DNA of 64,000 nucleotides from Oceanospirillaceae bacterium (GTDB lineage Bacteria; Pseudomonadota; Gammaproteobacteria; Pseudomonadales; Balneatricaceae). Under the pieces are notes generated by a model that made no database searches, had not been told where the DNA came from, and saw only the letters and a program-made list of their open reading frames with translations. The stretch is taken from positions 1 to 64,000 of the forward strand of contig JABSRB010000027.1 of the NCBI GenBank assembly GCA_013215375.1. Reading direction: 5' to 3'. The position numbers and the translations under genes are program-made. Shown here in pieces: positions 45,790-55,825 of the stretch (its first letter is position 1; each line of letters begins with the position of its first letter).

Positions 45790-46530
45790 ATGTTACTTTC
45801 ACAAGATACACCGTCCGTTACTTGTCATGCAAAAGCTCAACGCAAAACCTCTCCTTTAACACTTGCCTGCCTTTCGCTACTTTTAGCCATCAGCCAACCG
45901 GTATTGGCAGCCAAAGCTTACCAGGCAACCTATACAGCCAGTTTCAAGGCACAGGTAAACATTAATGGTACGCTAAAAAGAAGTCTTTCTAAGCAAGGTA
46001 ACGGCCAATGGCTGTTCAAAGATGACATCAGTGCCTTTTTAGCTTCTATCAAAGAGAGTAGCGTACTGCGTATTAACAACAATAAAGTTATCCCTCAGAA
46101 ATATCAGTATCTACGCAAAATCATCGGGAAAAAGAAAACACAAGATATCAACTTTGACTGGACTAAGAACCAGGCGGTCAATAAAAACAACCAGGTTATA
46201 GCACTGCAACCAAATACCCAAGATCCTTTAAGTTACCAATTACAACTACAATTGGATCTACAAAAAGGACACCGTGGTAGTTTTGTCTACCCCTATACCA
46301 AAAAGAACAAAATTGAGCTTTTGAAATTTATTGAAGTTGGAAGTGAAGTGGTCGACACTCCATTGGGAAAGCTTAAAAGCATCAAGCTTAAACTTGATCG
46401 CGGCCCCAATGCAAAAAGAGAGACATTCATTTGGTTCTCAATTAAACACAATTTCATCATTAGTCAGTTAAAACAAACGGAAAAGGACGGTAAGTCCTAC
46501 TCTATTTTACTAAAAGATCTAAAACTGTAA
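45790..46530 (+). CDS. DUF3108 periplasmic protein
   Basis: 246 residues from ATG 45790, chosen over 45712 because the longer frame runs through the terminator stem and AAGGG stands seven bases before 45790. A signal peptide (LACLSLLLAISQPVLAAKA) precedes a domain with YQATYTASFKAQVNINGTLKRSL, KIIGKKKTQDINFDW and GKLKSIKLKLDRGPNAKRETFIWFS. DUF3108 has no assigned function; the purM-purN-DUF3108 order is widespread in gammaproteobacteria (known from memory). Confidence 0.82.
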   Translation: MLLSQDTPSVTCHAKAQRKTSPLTLACLSLLLAISQPVLAAKAYQATYTASFKAQVNINGTLKRSLSKQGNGQWLFKDDISAFLASIKESSVLRINNNKVIPQKYQYLRKIIGKKKTQDINFDWTKNQAVNKNNQVIALQPNTQDPLSYQLQLQLDLQKGHRGSFVYPYTKKNKIELLKFIEVGSEVVDTPLGKLKSIKLKLDRGPNAKRETFIWFSIKHNFIISQLKQTEKDGKSYSILLKDLKL

Positions 46531-46548
46531 TTATCAGAGATAAGCAGC

Positions 46549-46812
46549 ATGAGCACAGTATCGGCAGAAAACACCACCGCATGGCTATTGGATCAAGAAG
46601 ATTGTGATTGTGACGACCAGCGGTTTTACTGTAGCTACTTAATCTCCCATAGCAGCCTTTGTCTTGATGAGGCTGTGGATGATAAAAGCTACTTTAACAG
46701 TATGGAGCAGAGTCTGACGAAAGGGCTGGCAGCTGATCAATTATCCGAACAAGATCGTTCGGGTATCCAATCACTGTGGGCCCAAGCTATCAAAAAATTT
46801 TTAACTCCTTAA
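46549..46812 (+). CDS. YfcL family protein
   Basis: 87 residues. The middle and end (FYCSYLISHSSLCLDEA, MEQSLTKGLAADQLSEQDRSGIQSLWAQ) resemble E. coli YfcL, a small protein of unknown role. The N-terminal DQEDCDCDD is acidic and cysteine-containing, not normal for YfcL. It begins 18 bases after the DUF3108 stop. Confidence 0.65.
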   Translation: MSTVSAENTTAWLLDQEDCDCDDQRFYCSYLISHSSLCLDEAVDDKSYFNSMEQSLTKGLAADQLSEQDRSGIQSLWAQAIKKFLTP

Positions 46813-46960
46813 AAGTTGTATATATTCAGGATATTCATCACATAAGTTATTCTTTAGTAAAAAACTAAGGTATTATTCTTATAGGTATTTATACATTATT
46901 GTCAGCGAGTTAAATGACAGTATTAAACTTTGTGCAAGTTAAATATATAGAGGCAACAAA

Positions 46961-47458
46961 ATGATTCATCAAATTACTAAAGCACTAGATAGCGTACTAA
47001 AGATCAAATCTGTAAGCGCACACTGTGATGTACCCTGCGGCATTTACGATCCAAGCACTATGCAACTAGCGACACTGACTGTGATTCGTTTTATGGATCA
47101 GATTAACGAACTAGAAGGCAAAGAGCTAACGCTTGCTGATCAAGCTAAACTTGTTCGCCTAGTGACTGAGAAAGAGATTCACGCAGAAAAAGTTAAGCAA
47201 GAAGTACGCATCATGTGGGGCGATTATTTCAAGGCTGCACAGTTTGAAGCATGTCCTGGCACTAACGAGTTAGTACACAACATTATGCTAACAGGTTCTA
47301 AGTGCAAGCAAGGAATTGATCGTGCTGCTGGTGAAGAGTTACTTAAGCTTGTTAACGAATTCGCTGCGAGCTTCTGGAAAACTAAAGGTGTTGATACCTT
47401 TACTGCTACTTGCCCTTACGCACCGGCACTTGACGTTGTTTACCCAAAGCTGGGTTAA
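46961..47458 (+). CDS. sodN: Nickel superoxide dismutase
   Basis: 165 residues. A 20-residue propeptide (ending SVSA) is followed by the Ni-hook H21-C22-D-V-P-C26-G-I-Y-D-P, whose histidine amine and two cysteines bind nickel after cleavage. The rest is a four-helix bundle. It dismutates superoxide and forms homohexamers. The gene is followed by sodX, its processing protease. GAGGCA precedes the ATG. Confidence 0.96.
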   Translation: MIHQITKALDSVLKIKSVSAHCDVPCGIYDPSTMQLATLTVIRFMDQINELEGKELTLADQAKLVRLVTEKEIHAEKVKQEVRIMWGDYFKAAQFEACPGTNELVHNIMLTGSKCKQGIDRAAGEELLKLVNEFAASFWKTKGVDTFTATCPYAPALDVVYPKLG

Positions 47459-47473
47459 TAAACGCACCAACTT

Positions 47474-47505
47474 GTTACCTATAGTTTGTTATAGGTAACA
47501 TTTTA
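47474..47505 (+). terminator. Hairpin between sodN and sodX
   Basis: GTTACCTATA and TATAGGTAAC pair perfectly over ten bases around GTTTGT, followed by ATTTTAT. It lies 15 bases after sodN and nine bases before sodX. It is likely a partial terminator that keeps sodX expression low. Confidence 0.75.
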
Positions 47506-47514
47506 TATCCTCCT

Positions 47515-47811
47515 ATGATTTATCTACGTCGTATTAATGGTAACAGCATGTCTCCCACGCTCTTAAATGGGGATTACATTGTTGCATTTAGCCCCCTTCA
47601 AAAGCGCTTTAGTGTTGGTGACATTGTCATTGTAAACCACCCACAATTCTCAGAAATTATTAAACGCATTCACTACATTGATGAGCAAGGTAAATTTTGG
47701 CTTATCGGTGATGGATTAGACACCTTATCAACAGATAAAATGGGTGCTATCGATATTACACAAATCCTCGCCAAACTATGTTGGCACATTAAGGCCAAAG
47801 AAGTTGTATAA
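47515..47811 (+). CDS. sodX: Nickel-type superoxide dismutase maturation protease
   Basis: 98 residues of the S26 signal-peptidase type, without a membrane anchor. The Ser-Lys dyad is visible: S11 in GNSMSPTL and K50 in SEIIKRIHY; DGLDTLSTD matches the third conserved box. It removes the SodN propeptide so that the Ni-hook can form. No clear ribosome-binding site precedes the ATG, and the hairpin after sodN lies in its leader. Confidence 0.92.
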   Translation: MIYLRRINGNSMSPTLLNGDYIVAFSPLQKRFSVGDIVIVNHPQFSEIIKRIHYIDEQGKFWLIGDGLDTLSTDKMGAIDITQILAKLCWHIKAKEVV

Positions 47812-47865
47812 GTCAGCAATTTCAATCTAACCTCTACTTAAATAATCGAGTAAAACTCTACCCAT

Positions 47866-50800
47866 TCATTCGTTAATCTCGCACAAAGTAGCTACGTTTG
47901 GTGTTGTCGCCAACCACATTTTCAATAGCACTATGAGTCGATCTGCATCTAATGGTTTAGTCATGTAATCATTGGCGCCTGCTAATATGCACTTATTCCT
48001 ATCCTCAGGCATTGCTTTCGCTGTGAGTGCAATGATAGGGGTATTTAGATAGGCAGGACACTCTCTAATGGCTTTCATTGTTTGATAACCGTCTAATTCC
48101 GGCATCATAATATCCATTAATATTATATCAAAATCTTGATTATCCTTAATGATTTCTATCGCTTGTAACCCATCATCTGCTACCGCATATTTCATGTTAT
48201 AGTTTTCTAAGATGGCCGTTAATGCAAAGACATTACTGATATTATCATCAACAATTAGTACTTTTTTTCCCTCCAACATTTGCCCCTGATCGAAATAGCT
48301 TTGCATTATATCCTGTTGAGATAAAGTTTGATTAGCTTCAACAGATCTTAAAAATTTTGAGAGCTTTTTCATCTCAGATTTATGACTGATACTCTCTGAC
48401 ATCGAAGACAGTTCACTTAAGCGGGATTCATCAATCACTAATAAGGGTATGTCGCACTCTACAAGCTTGCTTTCAAATTGCTCAAACTCACTTTGCGCTG
48501 TCAACCCTATCGCCTGTTTGTCTACTAGCACCCCAACATATTCACTCAAAGTTGAAGTGATCACTGCTGGCGAAAACCCGGCTGAATTCGTCTGAATTTT
48601 TAGACCTTTTGTCTCAACAATTTTCCCCATAAATCGACTATTAGAAGCTAAGGTACAAACATACAGTATTTTCGGTTTAACAAATTCGATGGCTGTTTTC
48701 TCTTTAACCACGTCCCGTGCTATTGCCTGCCTATTTTTGCTAGTATCTAATATTGCGATAGGCGCATTCTCGCTGAGAACTTGATCGTTCAATGTACGCA
48801 AAGGAATGTAAATATAAAATAGCGAGCCTTTATGTAATTCTGTTTCCAGATATAAGAAACCGCCCATAAGCTCAACTAAATGCAGCGAAATAGATAAACC
48901 TAGTCCAGTGCCACCAAATTTTCGACTTGTGGTTCCATCTGCCTGAGCAAAAGCTCTAAATACTCGCTCTTTGTTTTCTTGCGCAATACCAATACCTGTA
49001 TCTTTCACGCAGAAACACAGAGCATCGAATTCAAGCTTATGATGTTCATCTCCCTCTATATTATAAACGTCCCCTTCTTGATGAACGCTCACATTGAGTG
49101 AGACAGAACCCTCCATAGTAAATTTAAAGGCATTTGCCAATAAATTAGTGATGACTTGAACCAGTCTCTTTTTATCAACCTCAACAATTTTAGGTGCTGC
49201 GGTGTAGGAAAGCCTAAAGTCTAATTTTTTCTCAACGGCAATTTCACTAAAGTTTTCTTTCAATAATATTAGTATTGCCTCCAAGTTTTCATGGGTGAAG
49301 TTAATGTCAGTTTTACCCGCCTCTATTTTGGAATGATCTAAAATATCTTCAATTAAAATTAGCAAATCGCTGCCTGAACGATAAATAACCTCCGCGTATT
49401 TCACTTCGCTATCATTTAAATTACCTTTTTTATTATCAATCAGTAATTTTGATAATATTAATAAACTGTTTAAAGGCGAACGTAATTCATGTGACATATT
49501 GGCCAAAAATTCTGATTTGTAGCGACTCGCCTGCATTAACTCGTTGGTCTTTTCCTCCATTTTGATACTGGCTTGTTCGAGCTGTTCATTTTTTAGCTCT
49601 ACTGCTTGTTGCTTCTCTTGTAATTGCTGAGCTTTGTGCTGAAGCTCGTCATTTGACTTACCTAACTGAGATTGGTGCAACTCAAGTTCTTCAGCTTGAC
49701 GCTGGCTCTGCGCTAACAACAGCTTCATTTTATCTCTTGATACCGCTACATTAATGGCAATTCCTAAGTTGCTTTTAACCTGGTGCAAAAACTCTTTTTG
49801 AATTTTACTAGGCTCTCTATATAACCCTAACTCTAAAACGCCCTCCACTTTACCTTCATGCATCAAAGGCAACACCACAATATAATTTAACATGGCATTA
49901 GCGATGCCAGATTGTGAGATAGGTTGGCGCTCATCTTCTGCCAATTTTTTAACAATAATTTCAGGTGAGACAAAAACCTGACCAATCAAACCAACACCTT
50001 CAGGATAGACAAACTTATATTGGGTGAGACGAGTTTCTTCATCCATTAACACGCCATAATGCGAGATTAATCTAATCGCTTTGCCAATATTTTTATCTTC
50101 AATACTGCGGTACAAATAACCAATGGGGGCATCAAAATAATGGGACAAAAAATCTACTGAATTTTTGGTCAAGGTCTCTAAGGGCTGTTCGCCAGTTAGC
50201 TGTCTGTTCATTTCGGACAACCCAGACTTAAGCCAGTTTTGATCATTATTATGCTGTGCGAACTGCTTCAAGAAGTGCACTGTACTTTCTAATCTTGTTT
50301 GTATTTGTACAAAATCTCCATGATAACAATCGTCTGGAAGACTGAATTTCTTCTGATCTTCAAGTCCATACTCCATATTTGCAGTCACCGTTAACATATC
50401 AAATAACTGCCGCTGAAGGTTCAGTGATATTTTGGTAATGCTTTCAGGAATAGCTTTGTAATCAGCGCAAAATATACTCGGGTTGTTTAATGTCGTTAAA
50501 TCACCCATCGCTAGTGCATCACAAGATCTTACGATTTCTTTTACTAGCTTGTTGATACTTGTTCTAGCGACATTTAAGCTGTGTTCTATTAATGTATATT
50601 CGCCCTGATAGGGATAACTGGTATTTTGATCTAAATACCCCATTGTCAGCCCCTGACAAGCAGTATCAATATCGAAAATCATCTGCTGTTGTTTTTTTGC
50701 TGAACTATTGAGTGCTAAATGTATCTGACTAAACACCTCAACCTTTAACTCGCTGTTTTTCATGTATTTACTCGATAACAATTGTAACTCTTTAAAATCC

Positions 50801-51795
50801 CCAGATAAATTCAGTTGGGTCATTTCCAATAAATTATCGACTGCCAGTACCATCCTCTTTCTTAATATCACCCCGATTATGACACTTAATATTATTAATA
50901 TACTGGCGAGCGTCCAAGTTAAAACTCGAGCATCAAAAAAAAGTCCTTTATTAATTTCGTTATGATTGGCAACGGTACTATTCATATCCTCAAGTAAATG
51001 AGAAACGATATGATCTTGATTTTTTATATCAGTGCTCAATAGTGAATCTTTTAATGATTTTTTATTATTTTCTCGTTTATTTAAATTAAATAATGTTTCC
51101 TCAATATTATCAATCATATCTATAAGCTCAACAAATACACTAAGCTCAATATCGACAAAACTTTCCATTTCATTTTTTTCAATAACATTAGAAAATATAT
51201 TTTTGTAATACCCCTTCTCAATTATTTTATTGCCCTCACCAAAAGCTTTGTACTTCAACTTAACAAACTCATTATTCACGATGGCCATTTTATTTGATAA
51301 AGTAAAAACATTTCTTTTTTGTAAAAAATTCGATAACTTTATAATTAGATCATCAGTCTTAGCTATTTGTATATTTAATATTTCTGATGTAATTTGATCA
51401 ATTTCCTTAATCAGCATATACACACTATCTATATCTCTAATATATTTTTCGTAACCATTAGAGAGGTCATCTAATTTTTTAAAATCTATACCTCCCATTA
51501 TTTTAGCTTGTGACAAAATGGCATTTATTTCATCAATTTTTTCATAGACTTCAGCTTTATCAGGAGCACTTGATGCATCAAACAATCTATTACTACTATT
51601 ATCTAGCTGCACATTTTTATATAAGAGCCTCTCTAGAATATTTTGCCTTTCATTAAATATTTCAAGTTTATTGACGGAAATATTTTCCATTTTATTAATA
51701 TAATACATTGACAAAAAAGCGAGTAAAAACACAAAGATGGCAACAATAACATTGACCAATACTAAGCTTAAATTGAGCGATATTGATTTATTCAA
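47866..51795 (-). CDS. Hybrid sensor histidine kinase with GAF and receiver domains
   Basis: 1309 residues. Two N-terminal membrane helices (about 9-31 and 287-311) enclose a helical 250-residue periplasmic sensor. There follows a HAMP-like linker, a GAF domain (about 530-690), a coiled coil (about 695-755), HisKA with H769 in NMSHELRSPLN, HATPase (about 870-1005) and a C-terminal receiver (about 1187-1300) with D1228 in LMDIMMPELDG. A degenerate receiver-like segment (about 1050-1160) lies between HATPase and the true receiver. It is a probable hub of a phosphorelay. It is 128 bases after the REC-GGDEF gene, on the same strand. Confidence 0.92.
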   Translation of the reverse strand: MNKSISLNLSLVLVNVIVAIFVFLLAFLSMYYINKMENISVNKLEIFNERQNILERLLYKNVQLDNSSNRLFDASSAPDKAEVYEKIDEINAILSQAKIMGGIDFKKLDDLSNGYEKYIRDIDSVYMLIKEIDQITSEILNIQIAKTDDLIIKLSNFLQKRNVFTLSNKMAIVNNEFVKLKYKAFGEGNKIIEKGYYKNIFSNVIEKNEMESFVDIELSVFVELIDMIDNIEETLFNLNKRENNKKSLKDSLLSTDIKNQDHIVSHLLEDMNSTVANHNEINKGLFFDARVLTWTLASILIILSVIIGVILRKRMVLAVDNLLEMTQLNLSGDFKELQLLSSKYMKNSELKVEVFSQIHLALNSSAKKQQQMIFDIDTACQGLTMGYLDQNTSYPYQGEYTLIEHSLNVARTSINKLVKEIVRSCDALAMGDLTTLNNPSIFCADYKAIPESITKISLNLQRQLFDMLTVTANMEYGLEDQKKFSLPDDCYHGDFVQIQTRLESTVHFLKQFAQHNNDQNWLKSGLSEMNRQLTGEQPLETLTKNSVDFLSHYFDAPIGYLYRSIEDKNIGKAIRLISHYGVLMDEETRLTQYKFVYPEGVGLIGQVFVSPEIIVKKLAEDERQPISQSGIANAMLNYIVVLPLMHEGKVEGVLELGLYREPSKIQKEFLHQVKSNLGIAINVAVSRDKMKLLLAQSQRQAEELELHQSQLGKSNDELQHKAQQLQEKQQAVELKNEQLEQASIKMEEKTNELMQASRYKSEFLANMSHELRSPLNSLLILSKLLIDNKKGNLNDSEVKYAEVIYRSGSDLLILIEDILDHSKIEAGKTDINFTHENLEAILILLKENFSEIAVEKKLDFRLSYTAAPKIVEVDKKRLVQVITNLLANAFKFTMEGSVSLNVSVHQEGDVYNIEGDEHHKLEFDALCFCVKDTGIGIAQENKERVFRAFAQADGTTSRKFGGTGLGLSISLHLVELMGGFLYLETELHKGSLFYIYIPLRTLNDQVLSENAPIAILDTSKNRQAIARDVVKEKTAIEFVKPKILYVCTLASNSRFMGKIVETKGLKIQTNSAGFSPAVITSTLSEYVGVLVDKQAIGLTAQSEFEQFESKLVECDIPLLVIDESRLSELSSMSESISHKSEMKKLSKFLRSVEANQTLSQQDIMQSYFDQGQMLEGKKVLIVDDNISNVFALTAILENYNMKYAVADDGLQAIEIIKDNQDFDIILMDIMMPELDGYQTMKAIRECPAYLNTPIIALTAKAMPEDRNKCILAGANDYMTKPLDADRLIVLLKMWLATTPNVATLCEINE

Positions 51796-51923
51796 AAGAG
51801 AACCTTATATATGAAGTTTCTTTAAGCCAAGATGACAGAGAAACGGTGACTATAGATTCATAAAATGCGCTATATGTATAATAAAGAGCAGTTGAAGCGT
51901 TCAACTTAGAGCTTAAGAGTTAG

Positions 51924-54098
51924 TCAGTGATTAGCTTGGTATTTATTCAAAAGATCATATTCAATCTCTTTTTCATCAACGGGTTTACCCAGCAAATATC
52001 CCTGGAAATATTTAACACCCATCTCTTCAAGTTCTATTTTCTTCTTGTTAGCTTCAATACCAACGGCGACAACAGTTATATCCATTTTATTTGCGAATAC
52101 TAAAATGCTTTCTATTATTTTTTTATCAATGCTATCGTTACTATTAACTAAAGATTTATCAATTTTAAGAATGTCTGTTTTTAATTTTGAAATTAGCCGT
52201 AATGAGCTATATCCAGAACCAAAACAATCAATAGTAATGTTGATGCCTAATAATTTTAATTCATTAACAGTACTCACTAAATTCTCGGTATCTTCCGTTA
52301 ACTTTATTTCATTAACTTCCAATATAATGCGTTTTAGATCAATGCCATAATCACTATTTAAGCGTAATACATCATCTATAATTGATTTTCTAAACAGCTG
52401 TTTATGAGAGAGATTAAAGCTCAACTTTAACCTTTCACTGACTAAGCCTGCAGCCTCCCATTTTTGTAGGTTTTCAAAGGCACTGACAAACAACTGATAG
52501 CTCAAATTAGCGATCACCCCTGTCTCTTCAGCGATACCAATAAACCGATGAGGCTCGAGCACACCCATCAGTGGATGCTCCCAACGCGCTAATACTTCCA
52601 GAGATATAAGGCCTCCGTTACTGTTTAGAATAGGTTGGTAATAACATTTTATTTCTTTATTAATTAAACCTTGTTTAAGATCAAATTTTAATTCCGTTCT
52701 ATTTACCGCTTCTTTGTGTGAGAGTGCATCAAAATACTGAACTTGGTTTCTACCTAATTGCTTAGCCCTGTACATTGCAACATCAGCAGCATTAAGTAAT
52801 TCATCAGCATTTGAACCATAGTCTGGATATTTTACGACTCCGATACTGGCTGTTATATACATTTCTTGATTGTTAAAATAGAACGGTTTTTTAAGAGCGG
52901 TTAATATTTTCGACGTCACCATCTCAGCATTAAAACTACCATTATCATCCTCAAAAATAACCGCGAATTCGTCCCCGCCGATACGTGCAAAAACGTCAAC
53001 GCTTCTACCGACACTCTTAAGTCTTTTAGCAACGTCCTTCAATAAACTGTCGCCTGCATTATGGCCTAATTCATCATTTATATTTTTAAAATGATCCAGA
53101 TCTATAAACATGACATAGAGTTCATACTCGTACCTATTAGCACGAGTCACTGTATTATTTAATGTTTCAGAAAACATAAGTTTGTTGGGTAATTGTGTTA
53201 GTGAATCATGAGTAGCTAAGTACAGTAACGCTTCTTCCTCTTTTTTCCGCTCAGTTATATCCTGAAATACCAACACTCCACCACGAGAGGTCTTACCATC
53301 ATAACCACCGACGGAGAGGTCTACCTTTATATTTGCACCATCTTTTTTATAAAAGTGGATGTTTTTTTCTTTTATTTGAGTAAATTTTTCAATGGCTTTC
53401 GCATAAGGGCTTCCGTTCCAGCTATCCCTATTCTGCAAATGAGGCGCTACTATTTTATATATATGTTGATTATCAAGTTCTTTCTCTTGATAACCCAGCA
53501 TTAAATTACTCGCGGGGTTTGAAAATACTATATAGCCAAATTCATCGATACTAATAATGCCCTCTGCTGAGTAATCTAAAATGCTGCCTTTATTTTGCTC
53601 CTCTATTAGGGCGTGATGCAGTTCAACTTCTAACTTGTGTTTATTATTCTGTAGCTCCATAAAAACAGACACTTTAGAGCGCATTAATACCGGATCAATA
53701 GGTTTACAGATGTAGTCAACAGCCCCCGTTTCAAAACCTTCATATAAGTATTTTTCATCGTTGTGTATCGCAGTAATAAAAATAACGGGAATATCACAAG
53801 TTTTGGGATGTTTTTTCATTAAACTTAACGTTTCAAAGCCGTCTAACCCAGGCATTTGAACGTCCAGAAGGATTAGGGAGTAGTGATTTTCTTTAAGTAG
53901 CAGTGAAAGTGCTTCGTTGCCTGAATTGGCACAGGTGATTTGATCACACTGCTCGGATAACAATTCTTTTAAGGCAAAAAGGTTCTCCGGCATATCATCT
54001 ACTATTAAAATGCTACCGTTTTTATGTAAAGCGCTCTGACCAAGTTCAATCTGTGTCTTACCTACAACCATCTCAACTAATCCATTTATTTTATTCAA
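51924..54098 (-). CDS. Response regulator with PAS, GGDEF and degenerate EAL domain
   Basis: 724 residues: receiver (28-150, LILLDVQMPGLDG), PAS (about 170-290), GGDEF (about 310-465) and EAL (about 475-715). GGDEF is intact (374-378) with the inhibitory I-site R365-x-x-D368, so it can make c-di-GMP with feedback control. The EAL domain has E501-V-L in place of EAL, D624-C625 where DD is needed for metal binding, and V679 in AVGIE where AEGVE normally has the catalytic glutamate. It is probably a c-di-GMP sensor or inactive phosphodiesterase. It is upstream of the hybrid kinase, a likely phospho-donor. Confidence 0.93.
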   Translation of the reverse strand: MNKINGLVEMVVGKTQIELGQSALHKNGSILIVDDMPENLFALKELLSEQCDQITCANSGNEALSLLLKENHYSLILLDVQMPGLDGFETLSLMKKHPKTCDIPVIFITAIHNDEKYLYEGFETGAVDYICKPIDPVLMRSKVSVFMELQNNKHKLEVELHHALIEEQNKGSILDYSAEGIISIDEFGYIVFSNPASNLMLGYQEKELDNQHIYKIVAPHLQNRDSWNGSPYAKAIEKFTQIKEKNIHFYKKDGANIKVDLSVGGYDGKTSRGGVLVFQDITERKKEEEALLYLATHDSLTQLPNKLMFSETLNNTVTRANRYEYELYVMFIDLDHFKNINDELGHNAGDSLLKDVAKRLKSVGRSVDVFARIGGDEFAVIFEDDNGSFNAEMVTSKILTALKKPFYFNNQEMYITASIGVVKYPDYGSNADELLNAADVAMYRAKQLGRNQVQYFDALSHKEAVNRTELKFDLKQGLINKEIKCYYQPILNSNGGLISLEVLARWEHPLMGVLEPHRFIGIAEETGVIANLSYQLFVSAFENLQKWEAAGLVSERLKLSFNLSHKQLFRKSIIDDVLRLNSDYGIDLKRIILEVNEIKLTEDTENLVSTVNELKLLGINITIDCFGSGYSSLRLISKLKTDILKIDKSLVNSNDSIDKKIIESILVFANKMDITVVAVGIEANKKKIELEEMGVKYFQGYLLGKPVDEKEIEYDLLNKYQANH

Positions 54099-54210
54099 CT
54101 ATGATTAGTCTAGATGTGTTTTTAGATAGTGCTAACTAAAAGAGGTAATTAAATATTTCTAGCTGAATAGATTTAGTCTGGTGGTAAGTATGTGTCGGCA
54201 AAGACATATA

Positions 54211-55230
54211 TTATGGGAAATGTTGTGGCTCTATTTCTAAAGTAATGGAAAATTTATCAAATACGCTATTCTTAATTTTCTCAGCTAAACGCAGTAACTG
54301 GCCTAGATTGGCACCACCTGAATGAGTCAGCACTAGTGCCTGTTTGTGGTAAACGCCGACCCCTTTGGATTGATACCCTTTCCATCCACAGTTTTCAATG
54401 AGCCAACCTGCTGCAACCTTCACTTCACTCTCTGAAATACGATAGCCAATAATTTCAGGATGATCTATGCTCAATGCAGAAAATTCACTGTGGGAAATAC
54501 AAGGGTTTTTAAAGAAACTTCCAGCATTAGAGATTTTATCAGGGTTGGGCAGTTTACTTGCTCGTATCACACAAATTCCATTGAAGATGTCTTTAAGCTT
54601 TATTACAGTGATGTTGTTTTCACTAAAATACAGCTCTAACGCTTTATAGTTTTTATTGATTGTAAACTTTTTACTGAGCTTAATATCGATAGAGGTGATG
54701 ATATATCGACCTGGATTACGCTTAAAGTAACTGTCTCTGTAAGAGAATTCACACTGCTCGACATCAAGTTCAATGAAATCTAGTTGTTTGACATCAAAAG
54801 CTCTCACTTTTACTAAAACGTCTTTAATCTCTTTTCCATAAGCGCCTATATTTTGTACTGGGGAGGCTCCAACTAGACCGGGAATCAGCGCTAGCGTTTC
54901 TAATCCCTGCCAATTTTGTTTAATCGTATAAGACACTAAATCATGCCAATTTTCACCAGCGGCCACTCGTAGAATCAGTTCATCGTTCGTTTCACAAACA
55001 AGTTTTCGTCCCTTTATTTGCATATGCAAAGTTAAACCTGTGACGTACTCTGCAATCAATAAATTACTTCCCCCTGACAACACTTGGAAAGAGATATTAT
55101 TTTTTTTGACGAAAGAGATCGCTTGGGATAAATCTGTTTCTTGTTCTATACGGCAATAACTTTCAGCCGATGATTTAAAAGCCAGCGAATTCAACGCCGT
55201 TAAATCTTTATTCTTTTCAATTGAGAACAA
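54211..55230 (-). CDS. murB: UDP-N-acetylenolpyruvoylglucosamine reductase
   Basis: 339 residues of the E. coli type. FAD-binding motifs SGGSNLLIAE and LIPGLVGASPVQNIGAYGKEI are present, and the catalytic serine lies in SNAGSFFKNP with the final glutamate in LEIEPQHFP. It makes UDP-N-acetylmuramate for peptidoglycan. TTG start with TAGGAATT six bases upstream. It is just after the tyrosine-phosphatase gene, a common arrangement. Confidence 0.94.
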   Translation of the reverse strand: MFSIEKNKDLTALNSLAFKSSAESYCRIEQETDLSQAISFVKKNNISFQVLSGGSNLLIAEYVTGLTLHMQIKGRKLVCETNDELILRVAAGENWHDLVSYTIKQNWQGLETLALIPGLVGASPVQNIGAYGKEIKDVLVKVRAFDVKQLDFIELDVEQCEFSYRDSYFKRNPGRYIITSIDIKLSKKFTINKNYKALELYFSENNITVIKLKDIFNGICVIRASKLPNPDKISNAGSFFKNPCISHSEFSALSIDHPEIIGYRISESEVKVAAGWLIENCGWKGYQSKGVGVYHKQALVLTHSGGANLGQLLRLAEKIKNSVFDKFSITLEIEPQHFP

Positions 55231-55256
55231 CGATAATTCCTATATGTTTGAATGTC

Positions 55257-55742
55257 TTATGAGAGTTTTACAATTATTTCATCGAGCAGTGGCGCTATAC
55301 TAATTTCTAAAAGGTTTAAAACATCGTCAAAGCCTCCATTAGCGCCATAAAATGGGTCTGGAATTTCTATTGGGCTGTTATTAGGTGCAGGCAGAGTCAA
55401 CAAGCGGATAGTCGCTTTCGTTAATGGTGGTTGTATTGCTTCTAATTTAGCAAGATTTTGCCTATCCATTGCTATTATATAATCAAACTGAGAAAAATCG
55501 GCTAGGGATACTTGTCTGGCACGTAGCTGTGACAAATCGTAGCCTTTAACAGCCGCGATTCTAATGGCTCTAGCATCAGCTGATGATCCAACGTGATACG
55601 CACCAGTACCCGCGGAATCTATCTCGATTCGATCCGATAAATTAAGATCCTGAACTTTTTTAGCAAAAACTGCCTGTGCAGTTGGCGATCGACAGATATT
55701 GCCTAGGCAAACAAACAGCACCTCAATTTTATCAGCTTTCAT
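55257..55742 (-). CDS. Low-molecular-weight protein-tyrosine phosphatase
   Basis: 161 residues. The P-loop C12-L-G-N-I-C-R18-S is near the start, and DPFYG supplies the general acid near the end. Such enzymes dephosphorylate tyrosine kinases of exopolysaccharide export or arsenate in other families; no capsule gene is adjacent. AAGGGAGC precedes the ATG; murB follows with 26 bases between. Confidence 0.93.
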   Translation of the reverse strand: MKADKIEVLFVCLGNICRSPTAQAVFAKKVQDLNLSDRIEIDSAGTGAYHVGSSADARAIRIAAVKGYDLSQLRARQVSLADFSQFDYIIAMDRQNLAKLEAIQPPLTKATIRLLTLPAPNNSPIEIPDPFYGANGGFDDVLNLLEISIAPLLDEIIVKLS

Positions 55743-55825
55743 TGAGCTCCCTTGATATTGAGATATAACGTTTTACATCAGTTTAATAGAAGGGATTGAC
55801 AAATTGCCTATCCCCTAATGCTCTA

